DNA of 64,000 nt from Natranaerovirga hydrolytica (GTDB lineage: Bacteria; Bacillota; Clostridia; Lachnospirales; DSM-24629), in assembly GCF_004339095.1 (NCBI RefSeq), contig NZ_SMGQ01000011.1, positions 45,566-109,565 on the forward strand. The letters run 5' to 3'. This document shows, piece by piece, positions 43,577-52,810 of this stretch; positions within the stretch are counted from its first letter, which is position 1; each line of letters starts with the position of its first letter. A program made the translations under genes and the position numbers. The notes beneath the pieces were generated by a model. That model made no database searches and was not told the DNA's origin. It saw only the letters and a program-made list of their open reading frames with translations.

Positions 43577-44977
43577 ATGAAATTAACCATTGAAGGATTA
43601 AATAATACCATCGATATAGAGAGATTATTTAATGCTTTTTTTTCTTTTGAAAACGAAGAGACAAATATTGAAGCCAATATAATCATAAGGGATGAAACAG
43701 TTTCCATTGCCATATACAAAGACAATGAAAAAGTTTACTATGTAAATAAGACAGTAATAGACGACAAAAAAGAAAATAAGCGGATGATCAAAAGAAGTTT
43801 ATTCAAAGGTTTGGTTTGCTCAACTCAAAAAGTGTTGCCTTGGGGCATTATAACAGGTATACGACCTATAAAAATACCTATTGGCTTATTAAAAAAAGGT
43901 TACACTGAAGAAGCAGTGAGAAAAGAGTTGAAAGAGCAGTATTTAATAACAGACGATAAAATTAATATGATGCTTAATATTGCAAAGGAAGAATTAAAAG
44001 TACTCAGTAGATACCATGAGAGGGATTATAGCATTTATATAGGGATTCCTTTTTGTCCCACAAGGTGCTTGTATTGTTCTTTTCCTTCTTATCCCATTGA
44101 TCAATCATTAGACATTAGTGATTTGTATTTAGAAGCATTAGAAAAAGAAATAACATTTGTAGCCAATCGGTATAAAAAGAAGCAACTCAAAACCCTATAC
44201 ATTGGCGGTGGAACACCTACAACATTAACAGAAAAACAGTTAGAAAAATTAATTAACATTATAAAAGCTAAGCTTGATTTAAGCCAGTTAGATGAATGGA
44301 CAGTAGAAGCAGGTCGACCCGATTCAATTAATTTTAATAAGTTAAGAACATTAAAAGAAGCAGGTGTAACTAGAATCTCTATTAATCCTCAATCTATGAA
44401 TCAAGAGACTTTGAATCGGATTGGAAGAAAACATACCACATTAGATATAGAAAAAGCTTTTAAAGATGCAAGAACTTTAGGGTTTGATAATATTAATATG
44501 GATTTGATTATTGGATTGCCTCAAGAAACCTCTAATGAAGTAGAAAACACTTTAAAGCAGGTGAAAAGGTTGGATCCAGACAGCATAACCATTCATTCAC
44601 TGGCTATAAAAAAAGGATCACAATTAAAAGAAGAATTAGATGATTATAATCAAATATCCAATAAAGAAATAATAAAAATTCAAAGTTTAATACAAGATTA
44701 TGTAAAAGAAAAAGACTTGATACCTTATTATTTGTATAGACAAAAAAAGATAGTGGGTAACTTAGAAAATGTAGGGTATGCAAAAAAAGATAAAATAAGC
44801 AGATACAATATTTTAATCATGGAAGAACAACAAACCATTATTGGAATGGGTGCAGGGGCCATTACAAAAATGGTGGATTCTAAGAATAATAAAATTAATC
44901 GGATTGAAAATGTGAAAAATGTTAATGATTATATTAATAGGATTGATGAAATGATTAATAGAAAACAAGCCCTTTAA
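43577..44977 (+). CDS. hemZ: HemZ-family coproporphyrinogen III dehydrogenase-like radical-SAM protein
   Basis: 466 residues. An N-terminal domain of about 150 residues precedes the radical-SAM core IGIPFCPTRCLYCSF (CxxxCxxC), then IGGGTPTTLTEKQLEKL and a HemN-like C-terminal region (NMDLIIGLPQET). HemZ proteins resemble the oxygen-independent HemN. True coproporphyrinogen activity is doubtful for some members, and heme transfer (HemW-like) is an alternative. It ends the dtd-MBL-hemZ run. Confidence 0.88.
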   Translation: MKLTIEGLNNTIDIERLFNAFFSFENEETNIEANIIIRDETVSIAIYKDNEKVYYVNKTVIDDKKENKRMIKRSLFKGLVCSTQKVLPWGIITGIRPIKIPIGLLKKGYTEEAVRKELKEQYLITDDKINMMLNIAKEELKVLSRYHERDYSIYIGIPFCPTRCLYCSFPSYPIDQSLDISDLYLEALEKEITFVANRYKKKQLKTLYIGGGTPTTLTEKQLEKLINIIKAKLDLSQLDEWTVEAGRPDSINFNKLRTLKEAGVTRISINPQSMNQETLNRIGRKHTTLDIEKAFKDARTLGFDNINMDLIIGLPQETSNEVENTLKQVKRLDPDSITIHSLAIKKGSQLKEELDDYNQISNKEIIKIQSLIQDYVKEKDLIPYYLYRQKKIVGNLENVGYAKKDKISRYNILIMEEQQTIIGMGAGAITKMVDSKNNKINRIENVKNVNDYINRIDEMINRKQAL

Positions 44978-45015
44978 AAATGCTGACTGATTTTGTAAAT
45001 TGGTTTTAAATAAAC

Positions 45016-45044
45016 TTGACAAAAGTAGGAAACTAAAATACAAT
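45016..45044 (+). promoter_or_regulatory. Promoter of the hisS-aspS operon
   Basis: TTGACA (45016-45021), a 17-base spacer and TACAAT (45039-45044), immediately upstream of the T-box leader. Confidence 0.75.
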
Positions 45045-45050
45045 ATAGAA

Positions 45051-45330
45051 AGTTTAATAAATAAGTAAATCTATGAAGAGGAAAAGTAGATTATTGCTTT
45101 TATTACAGGGAGAGAAGTCTTGACTGGAAACTTCTTATAAAAGGATGATTAAAAGACACCTCAGAGTGATTAACTGAAATAATAGTAGGTTAAGACGGTT
45201 GGTCACCGTTATATGACATAAGAGGGTTTTAAACCAACCAGGGTGGTACCGCGGGTATTTATATAAAATGTGATTTATAAAAACTCGTCCCTGACATCAT
45301 TTGTTATGTCAGGGACGAGTTTTTTTATTA
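45051..45330 (+). ncRNA. T-box leader of hisS-aspS with overlapping Asp/His specifier
   Basis: The stem-I 5' side has GAAGAGGAAAAGTAGA (AG-bulge and AGUA motifs) and the apical GGGAGAGAAG. The specifier segment is AAAAGACACCTCAGAG. In alignment with the consensus GAA-XXX-ACC-NN-xGAG, GAC (45155-45157) is the aligned Asp codon, and CAC (45157-45159) overlaps it as a His codon. The T-box antiterminator sequence GGGTGGTACCGCG is at 45241-45253. A 17-bp terminator stem (45281-45297 with 45306-45322) and a T-run follow. Confidence 0.93.
45281..45327 (+). terminator. T-box-controlled terminator ahead of hisS
   Basis: A 17-bp perfect stem with an 8-base loop and a T-run. Its left arm (ACTCGTCCC) is the segment expected to pair with the T-box sequence in the antiterminator. 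Confidence 0.9.
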
Positions 45331-45388
45331 TTTAAACAATTGATTGAAATTAACTAATTGAATATAAATGGATAAAGGAGGAAAAAAT

Positions 45389-46651
45389 ATGCTCACTCAA
45401 GCACCAAAAGGAACAAAAGACTGGTATGGAAAAGAGATGTTGTTAAGAAGAAAAGTAGAAGCAATGGCAAGAGAACTGTGTAACAATTATAATATTAATG
45501 AGATTGCCACACCTGTATTTGAACACACAGAGCTTTTTTTAAGAGGTGTAGGAGAAACAACAGATGTTGTACAAAAAGAAATGTACACCTTTGATGACAA
45601 AGGGGGAAGAAGCATTACATTAAAGCCAGAAGGAACAGCAAGCGCTGTAAGGGCTTTTTTACAAAACACAATGTATGCGGACATCCAACCAACAAAATTA
45701 TTTTATTTTACACCAGCTTTTAGATATGAAAATCCACAAGCCGGACGATTTCGACAACATCATCAATTTGGTATAGAATTTTTTGGTTCACATGAACCAC
45801 AAGCAGAGATAGAGTTGATTACCCTTTTAACAGAGTTTATTGATCAGTTAGGATTAAAAGAAACCAAACTCCATCTTAATAGCATTGGCTGTCCAGAATG
45901 CCGAAAAGAATACAATAAGGTTCTTATGGCGTATTTTGATCAAAATAAAGACAAGTTCTGCACAACTTGTAAAGACCGTATGAACAAAAACCCATTAAGG
46001 GTACTGGATTGTAAAGATCCAAATTGTAGTGAGTTGGTAAAAGGTGCACCTAAAACAATTGATTATTTAGACGAAGAATGTAAAACCCACTTTGAAAAGT
46101 TAAAATCATTATTATCAAGCCTTAATATTGATTACGTGATCAACCCAAATATTGTTAGAGGGTTAGATTACTATACAAAAACAGTTTTTGAATTTGTGGA
46201 CAAAGATGGTTTTACCTTATGTGGCGGTGGACGTTACGATAAGTTAGTAGGGGAAATTGGAAAAAATGATATACCAGCTGTTGGATTTGGGATAGGAATA
46301 GAAAGAATCCTATTGTTTTTACAAAATGAAGGCATTGACTTAAATGTAGAAAAACCAGTTGATATTTATGTCGGTGTTCTAGGAGACAATGTGGTTGATA
46401 AATCCTATGAAATTGTAAAAATGCTTAGAAATAATAATATTAAAACAGAAACTGACTTTCTAGGTAGAAGTGTAAAAGCACAGATGAAATATGCCAATAA
46501 ATTAGGTGCATTATTTACAGTGATCATTGGAGAAAATGAAATTAATGAAAACAAAGTGACTGTTAAAGAAATGGCAACAGGTGAACAAACAGAATTAACA
46601 ATAGAAGCATTAATTGATTTTATGAAAAAACAAAAAGAAAATATTCAATAA
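45389..46651 (+). CDS. hisS: Histidyl-tRNA synthetase
   Basis: 420 residues, class II synthetase. Motif 2 is in [18 protein letters not shown], the His-specific block is [13 protein letters not shown], and [13 protein letters not shown] and [11 protein letters not shown] (motif 3) follow. Cys residues in GCPECRKEY and FCTTCKDRM suggest an insertion-domain zinc site. ATG 45389 follows AAAGGAGGA; an upstream in-frame ATG at 45368 lacks a site. It is cotranscribed with aspS under the T-box. Confidence 0.96.
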   Translation: MLTQAPKGTKDWYGKEMLLRRKVEAMARELCNNYNINEIATPVFEHTELFLRGVGETTDVVQKEMYTFDDKGGRSITLKPEGTASAVRAFLQNTMYADIQPTKLFYFTPAFRYENPQAGRFRQHHQFGIEFFGSHEPQAEIELITLLTEFIDQLGLKETKLHLNSIGCPECRKEYNKVLMAYFDQNKDKFCTTCKDRMNKNPLRVLDCKDPNCSELVKGAPKTIDYLDEECKTHFEKLKSLLSSLNIDYVINPNIVRGLDYYTKTVFEFVDKDGFTLCGGGRYDKLVGEIGKNDIPAVGFGIGIERILLFLQNEGIDLNVEKPVDIYVGVLGDNVVDKSYEIVKMLRNNNIKTETDFLGRSVKAQMKYANKLGALFTVIIGENEINENKVTVKEMATGEQTELTIEALIDFMKKQKENIQ

Positions 46652-46665
46652 ATGGAGGTAAAAAA

Positions 46666-48462
46666 ATGAGTGAATCAATGCAAGGTTTAAAAAGAAGCCA
46701 TCGCTGTACAGAGGTTTCTAAAGACAACTTAGAACAAAAAATAACGGTAATGGGATGGGTACAAAAAAGAAGAGACCTTGGTGGTGTAATCTTTTTAGAT
46801 TTAAGAGACCGTTCAGGTATATTACAAATTGTTATAGATGCAAGTAGCATTGGGGAAGAAGGATTTGCAAAAGCAGAGCGCATTAGAAGTGAATTTGTTG
46901 TTGCGGTAGAAGGGGTCGTTGAAAAACGTTCTGATGATACCGTTAATAGTAATATAGCAACAGGTGATATAGAAATAAGAGCTTATGATTTAAGATTATT
47001 ATCAGAAGCAGAAACACCACCCTTTCAAATTGAAGAAAATAGTGATGTTAAAGAAGAATTAAGATTAAAATACCGTTATTTGGACTTAAGAAGACCAGAT
47101 ATTCAAAGAAACCTTATAATGCGTAGCAAAATGTCATCGATTGCTAGACAATTTTTAGATCAAGAGAAGTTCTTAGAAATTGAAACACCAATGTTAACAA
47201 AAAGCACACCAGAAGGGGCTAGAGATTATTTGGTACCGAGTCGTGTACATCCTGGTAATTTTTATGCCTTACCTCAATCACCGCAGATATTTAAACAATT
47301 ATTAATGTTATCAGGTTATGATCGATATTATCAAATTGTAAAATGTTTTAGAGATGAAGATTTGCGTGCCGATCGTCAGCCAGAATTTACTCAAATTGAT
47401 ATGGAATTATCATTTGTTGATGTAGACGATGTCATTAATATAAATGAAAGATTGTTACAAAAAACTTTTAAACAAATATTAGATGTTGATGTGAGTCTTC
47501 CAATTGAGAGATTGACTTATCAAGAGGCAATGGATAGGTTTGGTTCAGACAAGCCAGATACTCGATTTGGTTTTGAATTAGTGGATTTATCAGATATTCT
47601 TAAAGACTGTGGATTTAAAGTGTTTAAATCGGCTATTGATAATGGCGGTAGTGTAAGAGCCATTAATGCAAAAGGCTGTGGCAACTTCCCAAGAAGAACC
47701 ATTGATGCCTTAGGCGAATTTGCAGTATCTTACGGTGCTAAAGGTATGGCTTGGATCGTTATTAATGAAGATGGTAGTTATAAATCTGTAATTACGAAGT
47801 TCTTATCGGAGGAAGAAATTGCAAATATTGTAAAATCTGTAGACGGACAGCCAGGTGACTTAATATTATTTGGAGCAGATAAGAATGAAGTGGTTTATGA
47901 TGTCTTAGGGAATTTAAGACTTGAAATTGCTAGAAGACTAGATATTCTTAAAAAAGATGAATTTAAATTTATATGGGTCACAGACTTCCCATTGTTAGAA
48001 TGGTCATCAGAGAATAAAAGATATGTGGCAAAACATCATCCATTTACAATGCCTTTAGAAGAAGATATTCCACTATTAGATACAGATCCGTCAAAAGTAA
48101 GAGCAAAGGCTTATGATATTGTGTTAAATGGTGTTGAGATTGGTGGAGGGAGTATTCGAATTCATCAAAAAGAAATTCAAGAGAAAATGTTTAATGCATT
48201 AGGCTTTACAAAAGAGGAAGCTTATGATCGCTTTGGATTCTTATTAAATGCATTTAAGTATGGTGTGCCACCACATGGTGGATTGGCATATGGTTTAGAT
48301 CGTATCGTAATGCTTATGACTCAATCTGATAGTATTCGTGAAGTCATCGCATTCCCTAAAATTAAAGACGCATCTTGCCCAATGACAGAGGCACCAGGTG
48401 AAGTGGAAGTTAAGCAATTAGAAGAATTAAGTCTAAAAATCGATAAACTTGAATTAGAGTAA
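46666..48462 (+). CDS. aspS: Aspartyl-tRNA synthetase
   Basis: 598 residues, the long bacterial type. It has an N-terminal OB-fold anticodon domain (MGWVQKRRDLGGVIFLDLRDR), the catalytic FRDEDLRADRQPEFTQID, the GAD insertion (about 285-420), then GGGSIRIHQ and GLAYGLDRIVML (motif 3). It starts 14 bases after hisS behind GGAGG. Whether it also charges tRNA-Asn cannot be read from the sequence. Confidence 0.96.
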   Translation: MSESMQGLKRSHRCTEVSKDNLEQKITVMGWVQKRRDLGGVIFLDLRDRSGILQIVIDASSIGEEGFAKAERIRSEFVVAVEGVVEKRSDDTVNSNIATGDIEIRAYDLRLLSEAETPPFQIEENSDVKEELRLKYRYLDLRRPDIQRNLIMRSKMSSIARQFLDQEKFLEIETPMLTKSTPEGARDYLVPSRVHPGNFYALPQSPQIFKQLLMLSGYDRYYQIVKCFRDEDLRADRQPEFTQIDMELSFVDVDDVININERLLQKTFKQILDVDVSLPIERLTYQEAMDRFGSDKPDTRFGFELVDLSDILKDCGFKVFKSAIDNGGSVRAINAKGCGNFPRRTIDALGEFAVSYGAKGMAWIVINEDGSYKSVITKFLSEEEIANIVKSVDGQPGDLILFGADKNEVVYDVLGNLRLEIARRLDILKKDEFKFIWVTDFPLLEWSSENKRYVAKHHPFTMPLEEDIPLLDTDPSKVRAKAYDIVLNGVEIGGGSIRIHQKEIQEKMFNALGFTKEEAYDRFGFLLNAFKYGVPPHGGLAYGLDRIVMLMTQSDSIREVIAFPKIKDASCPMTEAPGEVEVKQLEELSLKIDKLELE

Positions 48463-48473
48463 TAAGTTATAAT

Positions 48474-48516
48474 AGAAAAAGTAATAGTGTACATCATGAC
48501 TATTACTTTTTCTAAT
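48474..48516 (+). terminator. Terminator of hisS-aspS
   Basis: A 14-bp perfect stem (48474-48487 with 48500-48513), a 12-base loop and a T-rich 3' arm. Confidence 0.8.
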
Positions 48517-48540
48517 TCAGTAGACTCAGCGGATCAATAT

Positions 48541-48561
48541 ATGATACTATTATAGTATCAT
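48541..48561. promoter_or_regulatory. 21-bp palindrome upstream of a membrane-protein gene
   Basis: ATGATACTA and TAGTATCAT are exact inverted 9-mers separated by TTA. It sits at or just above the -35 position of a TATAAT at 48586-48591, so it is a candidate operator (GntR/YtrA-like in appearance). The cognate regulator is unknown. Confidence 0.5.
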
Positions 48562-48611
48562 ACAAATACAAGAGTTACTTTGTTGTATAATTTAATCGTT
48601 GAGGTGATACT

Positions 48612-49304
48612 ATGAAAGGATCAAAAATTTTGTTTGGATCAGTCTTTATACTTTTAGGGGTATATATTATACTGAATAACATTATAGAGATTAATTTAGG
48701 AAGAGGTATACTGCCTATTATTTTATCTATCATTCTTTTTGGAATTTATTTTAAAACCAAAGAAAAATGGTTATCTACTTTAGGAGCATTTTTTCTTGCA
48801 TTAGGGATATTGCAGGTCATTCCTAATATTCCAATTATAGGTAATTACTTAGAAGATAGTATCTTATATCTAATCATTGGTATCTTATTTTTATATTATT
48901 ACCATTCTAGAAAAAAATCCGTTAATCTTATTCTTGGAGCCATTTTATTATGGATTGGAGTGGGTCGAGTGGTTGCAAGTATCCCTAATTTAGATGAGAT
49001 CAGTTGGGGTATTTCTTTAGTCAGTTTAGGTCTGGCATTTGTTACCATATATTTTGTTAGATTAAGACAATGGACATTAATTCCAGCTGGCGTACTAATT
49101 GTTTTAGGTGTATTGGATATAATAAATTATTATTACGATTTTAGACATGGTGATATGAATATAACAACGGTGTTATTAGCATTATTATTAATCTTTTTTG
49201 GAATCAGTATGATTTTTGATAAAAACAAATCTGTAAATGATGAAAATGATGCTTATGAAGATGAGGTTGTTATGGATGTTGAAGAAGAAAAAGAGAATCA
49301 GTAA
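48612..49304 (+). CDS. LiaI/LiaF-like multi-helix membrane protein
   Basis: 230 residues, about eight hydrophobic helices in pairs, ending in an acidic tail (EDEVVMDVEEEKENQ). The N-terminal FGSVFILLGVYIILNN and repeated short helices (ILFLYYYHSRKKSVNLILGA) resemble the LiaI-LiaF-like transmembrane region found in envelope-stress proteins. No LiaRS-type two-component genes are adjacent and no LiaF soluble domain is visible, so function is unknown. GAGGTGA precedes the ATG. Confidence 0.65.
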   Translation: MKGSKILFGSVFILLGVYIILNNIIEINLGRGILPIILSIILFGIYFKTKEKWLSTLGAFFLALGILQVIPNIPIIGNYLEDSILYLIIGILFLYYYHSRKKSVNLILGAILLWIGVGRVVASIPNLDEISWGISLVSLGLAFVTIYFVRLRQWTLIPAGVLIVLGVLDIINYYYDFRHGDMNITTVLLALLLIFFGISMIFDKNKSVNDENDAYEDEVVMDVEEEKENQ

Positions 49305-49329
49305 ATTAATGACTTAAGTAGGTGAATTT

Positions 49330-49758
49330 ATGCTTGAAACAGGTATTGTAATAGAAGAAAAAGGTAGCAATATAGTGGTTCAAATGAAAAGACAAGAAGC
49401 TTGTGCCAAATGTCGTGCATGTTCATTAGGAAGTGAAGAAAAAAACTTATACTTAGAAGCTGAGAATAAATGTGATGCGGTAGTTGGAGATGAAGTTTCC
49501 GTTTCCTTAGAACAAACCAAATTTTTAAGCGCTGTATTAATTATGTATACCATTCCTTTAATAGCTATGCTAGGGGGGATTGGTGCAGGATATTATTTGG
49601 GGGATCTATTAGAAATAGGACCACTGGAGTTATTTAGTGTGGTTGTTGGTTTTATTATTCTAGCTTTAGCTTATTTGATTATAAGAAAAAATGAAGACAA
49701 GTTTCAACAAAAACAATATAGACCACAAGTTGTTAATGTTGTGAAAAAAAGAATATAA
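49330..49758 (+). CDS. RseC/MucC-family (SoxR-reducing system) membrane protein
   Basis: 142 residues. The N-terminal Cys motif CAKCRACSLG is followed by two transmembrane helices (SAVLIMYTIPLIAMLGGIGAGYYLG and FSVVVGFIILALAYLII, each shown in part). This is the RseC_MucC family, related to RsxC-linked electron transfer in other bacteria. No Rnf/Rsx genes are adjacent. It follows the LiaF-like gene by 25 bases. Confidence 0.82.
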   Translation: MLETGIVIEEKGSNIVVQMKRQEACAKCRACSLGSEEKNLYLEAENKCDAVVGDEVSVSLEQTKFLSAVLIMYTIPLIAMLGGIGAGYYLGDLLEIGPLELFSVVVGFIILALAYLIIRKNEDKFQQKQYRPQVVNVVKKRI

Positions 49759-49764
49759 ACATTT

Positions 49765-49806
49765 AAAACCCCCTTATTAAACCAGTGTATAATAAGAGGG
49801 TTTTAT
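49765..49806. terminator. Bidirectional terminator
   Basis: A 14-bp stem with one mismatch (49765-49778 with 49791-49804) and a 12-base loop between convergent genes, flanked by A- and T-rich ends. Confidence 0.75.
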
Positions 49807-49814
49807 TTTATCAA

Positions 49815-51131
49815 TCAATCTGTATCGGTATTAAAAGTTTTTGTTTCTATTGTAGCATTTTTTTCGTTTGAAGAGGTGGCTGCTTCAAGAGATGTATTTT
49901 TTGATTTTAAAGCATCAATTTCTTTTTTGAGCCTTTTAATTTCTATTTCTGCTTTGTTATACTTGCCGCGCCATTTTTTTCCTTCCTCTTGTAACTGTTT
50001 GGCAAATTCAGATAGCTCATTGTATTGTTGAATGATGTTTTCTTGTATGTTTTTTAAGGATTCTACATCATTTTCAGAACGAGTAGAGGCAGCAGCTAGT
50101 TTAGGCTTTTTACCAACTAAGTTATTTAATAAAATCTTCATTTCTTTATTGATGTTATTGTTTAAAAGTATATTGTCTACATCGATCTGACTCAAAATGA
50201 ATAAATTTAATGTAGGATTAGGCGTTCCATAAAAGCGATTGCCATATACTTGGTCATAATGATTGGTGAAAAATAGTTTTTCCATTGTATCTTCTTCAAT
50301 AGAACCTTTATTAACATCTCCAAAAGTAGTGCCATTGTCTACTGAACAAATGAATTTACCTTCTTTGCGTTCTAACCAATTGACCCAAAGGAATCCTTGA
50401 TATTTAAAAATAGATGGTTCAATAGCATAGGGCGAAGTATATAACAATTTTTCTGGAGAACGGATGTCTGTATAATACAATTGATTTTGACCAAATTGTT
50501 CGCTCATATATAGAATATGAGGTTTTTCTTGATCATTACATAATGTTGCATAAGTTATTGGATTACTTTGTTGTTTTATAGAAGTGTTTATTTGCCATTC
50601 ATTTGTATTGGTGTCATAAGTGTATAAATTTAATTCATAGGCCTCGTTTTTTGTAATACATAGTAAGGTGAGTTGATGATTAATAACGGTTAATTCATAA
50701 TGGGCATTTAGGTCAATCATAGAGAGCAATGACTGGGGTGAAGAACTGGTGTCGTATATATTGTGGAAAATCAAGTCATATGTATTGTCATAAGGGTTAT
50801 TGGCAGTATAAAATAAATAAATATTATTATTGAAACAAATAAATTGTAAATTAGAGATATTATACACATTGGACTTATCGTCTAAGAGTACTTTTCTGTT
50901 GTAAGTGTTATTTTCTTCTTTGATATGAACAATCTGATTGTCGGTGGTTTTGTATATGATATTCAGATGATATTGTTCATCCATATTTGCAAAAAACACC
51001 TTAGTGGCATTTCTAGCGATGGTCATTAGCCTATTATTACGAGTAGCAGGTAGTGTCTTTGAATAAATGGAATCATTCATATGGGAGATATAAAGAATGT
51101 TGGTGTTACTTTTTTTTATTAAAAATGACAA
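49815..51131 (-). CDS. Large hypothetical protein with beta-propeller-like body and C-terminal coiled coil
   Basis: About 438 residues. TTG 51131 follows GGAGGG by 8 bases; an upstream in-frame ATG lacks a site. Residues 1-320 are rich in Tyr/Asn with recurring strand-turn patterns (NNNIYLFYTANNPYDNTYDL, KPHILYMSEQFGQNQLYYTD, FLWVNWLERKEGKFICS) suggestive of a beta-propeller or similar fold. A low-complexity linker leads to a coiled coil near the C-terminus (IKRLKKEIDALKSKN). No signal peptide is seen. It is divergent from the Cys-rich gene 51275, a possible partner. I do not recognise the family; a spore-surface or envelope role is speculation. Confidence 0.6.
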   Translation of the reverse strand: MSFLIKKSNTNILYISHMNDSIYSKTLPATRNNRLMTIARNATKVFFANMDEQYHLNIIYKTTDNQIVHIKEENNTYNRKVLLDDKSNVYNISNLQFICFNNNIYLFYTANNPYDNTYDLIFHNIYDTSSSPQSLLSMIDLNAHYELTVINHQLTLLCITKNEAYELNLYTYDTNTNEWQINTSIKQQSNPITYATLCNDQEKPHILYMSEQFGQNQLYYTDIRSPEKLLYTSPYAIEPSIFKYQGFLWVNWLERKEGKFICSVDNGTTFGDVNKGSIEEDTMEKLFFTNHYDQVYGNRFYGTPNPTLNLFILSQIDVDNILLNNNINKEMKILLNNLVGKKPKLAAASTRSENDVESLKNIQENIIQQYNELSEFAKQLQEEGKKWRGKYNKAEIEIKRLKKEIDALKSKNTSLEAATSSNEKNATIETKTFNTDTD

Positions 51132-51274
51132 TTTAATTCCCTCCAAAAGTCTTTTTGTAAAATTATATTCAACAAATAAAATATTATGCAAATATAATTT
51201 TTTGGATGTAACAAAAGGTAGGCGATTCTCATAAAATATATTGAAATGAAAATTAATTTAAGGAGGAAATTACC

Positions 51275-52222
51275 TTGTCTAAGTGTAAAATAAGTTTTGA
51301 TAAATGTGGTGGAAAAGTAATGAGAAGAGCAGTAGACGCTGTATGCCCAGTATGTGATCCTGAGCCAATTTCACCATTAGACGATGCTTGTGTATGCCCA
51401 CCTTTAGGTGAGCCAGAATTATTAACAATAGTAGCTCCAGCAGTATTTGATGAATGTGGTATTAATTTATGTAAGGTGACAAGAATTCCAGAATGTATCC
51501 TAGCTAATTATCCTACTCTTGCTGCAATTGATGTGGAAGTAATTGATATTGACTTTAATGTTGGTGCACCAGATGCATCAGAAGTTAATTTTATCCCTAG
51601 AAGACCAAATTGTATTCGTGTAACATTATCTAATATTTGTGTTCGATTTGCAGTAAAATTGTTAGACCCAGATTGTAGAATATTAAATACTTTATGCTTT
51701 AGCACAGAGTATTTACCACCAAGCGAAGAAGATCCAGATTTTGATGAAGAAACCAATCCAACATCTATAACAGTTGATTTATATGCTCCTTATGGCGTAT
51801 CTTATATTGATTGTTGTAATGAATGCCTTCCAACAATTAATTTCTTAGGATTTGTTGAAGATTTAGAGTGTAGAAATAATAGTTTAAGACAGGGACTTAA
51901 CGTTCAAGCCTTAGCAAAAGTTATTGAAACTGACTTTGAAGAAGGTTTGGCTGCAATTGGTATCACATTGTATCTCAAAACTGTGTACTTTGTTCAATAC
52001 AAAATCAAACACGCAGGATTATGTGTGCCACCAAAATGCCTCCCTGTTGATGATGTTGTTGACGATGCTTGCTTAAAATTTGTAGAAGGAGATTTATTAG
52101 AGCAAAGCGTTCAACCATTAGAACTTTGCCAAAAACCGAAATCATTTAAAAAATCATTCCCAGTAGAAGACCCAACACCTTCAGCTGTAGCAGGTGTTGA
52201 AGATAGAAGAAAAAGATGCTAA
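51275..52222 (+). CDS. Cys-rich hypothetical protein (possible spore/exosporium-type)
   Basis: 315 residues with 22 Cys (about 7%), spread along the chain, including CPVC, CVC and IDCCNEC. There is no signal peptide or transmembrane segment. Acidic and Pro-rich segments alternate with hydrophobic beta-like stretches (FAVKLLDPDC, SITVDLYAPYGVSYIDC). The high Cys content without secretion signals is reminiscent of spore coat or exosporium crosslinked proteins, but I recognise no family. A strong AAGGAGGAA site precedes a TTG start. It is divergent from the coiled-coil gene and ends in a strong terminator. Confidence 0.6.
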   Translation: MSKCKISFDKCGGKVMRRAVDAVCPVCDPEPISPLDDACVCPPLGEPELLTIVAPAVFDECGINLCKVTRIPECILANYPTLAAIDVEVIDIDFNVGAPDASEVNFIPRRPNCIRVTLSNICVRFAVKLLDPDCRILNTLCFSTEYLPPSEEDPDFDEETNPTSITVDLYAPYGVSYIDCCNECLPTINFLGFVEDLECRNNSLRQGLNVQALAKVIETDFEEGLAAIGITLYLKTVYFVQYKIKHAGLCVPPKCLPVDDVVDDACLKFVEGDLLEQSVQPLELCQKPKSFKKSFPVEDPTPSAVAGVEDRRKRC

Positions 52223-52245
52223 GTCAGTTGTAATGATATAGTTAT

Positions 52246-52292
52246 TAAAAAAGCAGGGTACACTATAGGTTAAGTGTATCCTGCTTTTTGTT
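52246..52292 (+). terminator. Terminator of the Cys-rich gene
   Basis: A 17-bp stem with one G-U pair (52247-52264 with 52273-52289) ending in a T-run. Confidence 0.85.
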
Positions 52293-52372
52293 GTGTATGA
52301 GAACCATCATTTAGTTTATAAGGATAAAATTAACTAAAGATAGGTTGGATTTATAAATTAAAGCGAATTAAG

Positions 52373-52810
52373 TTATTGTATTCCCTTAGACAAATCAATT
52401 AGTTTGTTGTCATTAACAGCTGCTTTAATCTCAAGGTTATTAACAGAGTGTTGTAAGGTATCTACTTTAGTGTTAAGTTCTTTAATATCCTTAGTGTTTT
52501 GAGTATATCCATCAAATAAAGCATGAATTTTAGGCTTGATATCATTTTCAATCATAAGGTTTGTTTTGTTGACCTTGTGATCAACGGCTTTGATGTCATT
52601 TTTTAACCCAGTGACATCACTTTTCAACTCAGAAAAATCATTTTTTAATCCAGTGACATCACTTTTCAACTCAGAAAAATCATTTTTTAATCCAGTGACA
52701 TCACTTTTTAACCCAGCAAAATCGTTTTTTAACCCAGTGACATCACTTCTAACTTCTTTGAATTCTGAATACATCAATTCCATCATTTTAAACAATTGCT
52801 CGTTTTCCAT
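52373..52810 (-). CDS. Coiled-coil protein with four 14-residue repeats
   Basis: 145 residues. After a short N-terminal helix, SDVTGLKNDF(S/A)(E/G)LK-type units are repeated four times (last one SDVTGLKNDIKAVD), giving two heptads each. The DNA repeats in 42-bp units (about 52590-52750). A further amphipathic helix (LNTKVDTLQHSVNNLEIK) follows. The whole is predicted to be one long coiled coil. It has no signal peptide and no recognised partner. The repeats suggest recent expansion or contraction by recombination or slippage. Function is unknown. Confidence 0.65.
   Translation of the reverse strand: MENEQLFKMMELMYSEFKEVRSDVTGLKNDFAGLKSDVTGLKNDFSELKSDVTGLKNDFSELKSDVTGLKNDIKAVDHKVNKTNLMIENDIKPKIHALFDGYTQNTKDIKELNTKVDTLQHSVNNLEIKAAVNDNKLIDLSKGIQ
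52590..52750. repeat. 42-bp tandem repeat within the coiled-coil gene
   Basis: About three and a half nearly identical 42-bp units, each encoding 14 residues, in the minus-strand coiled-coil gene. Differences are confined to a few bases between adjacent units. Confidence 0.8.

Noticed and set aside
52590..52750. CRISPR-like direct repeats
   Set aside because: Units are contiguous with no unique spacers and translate in frame as heptads of a coiled-coil protein.
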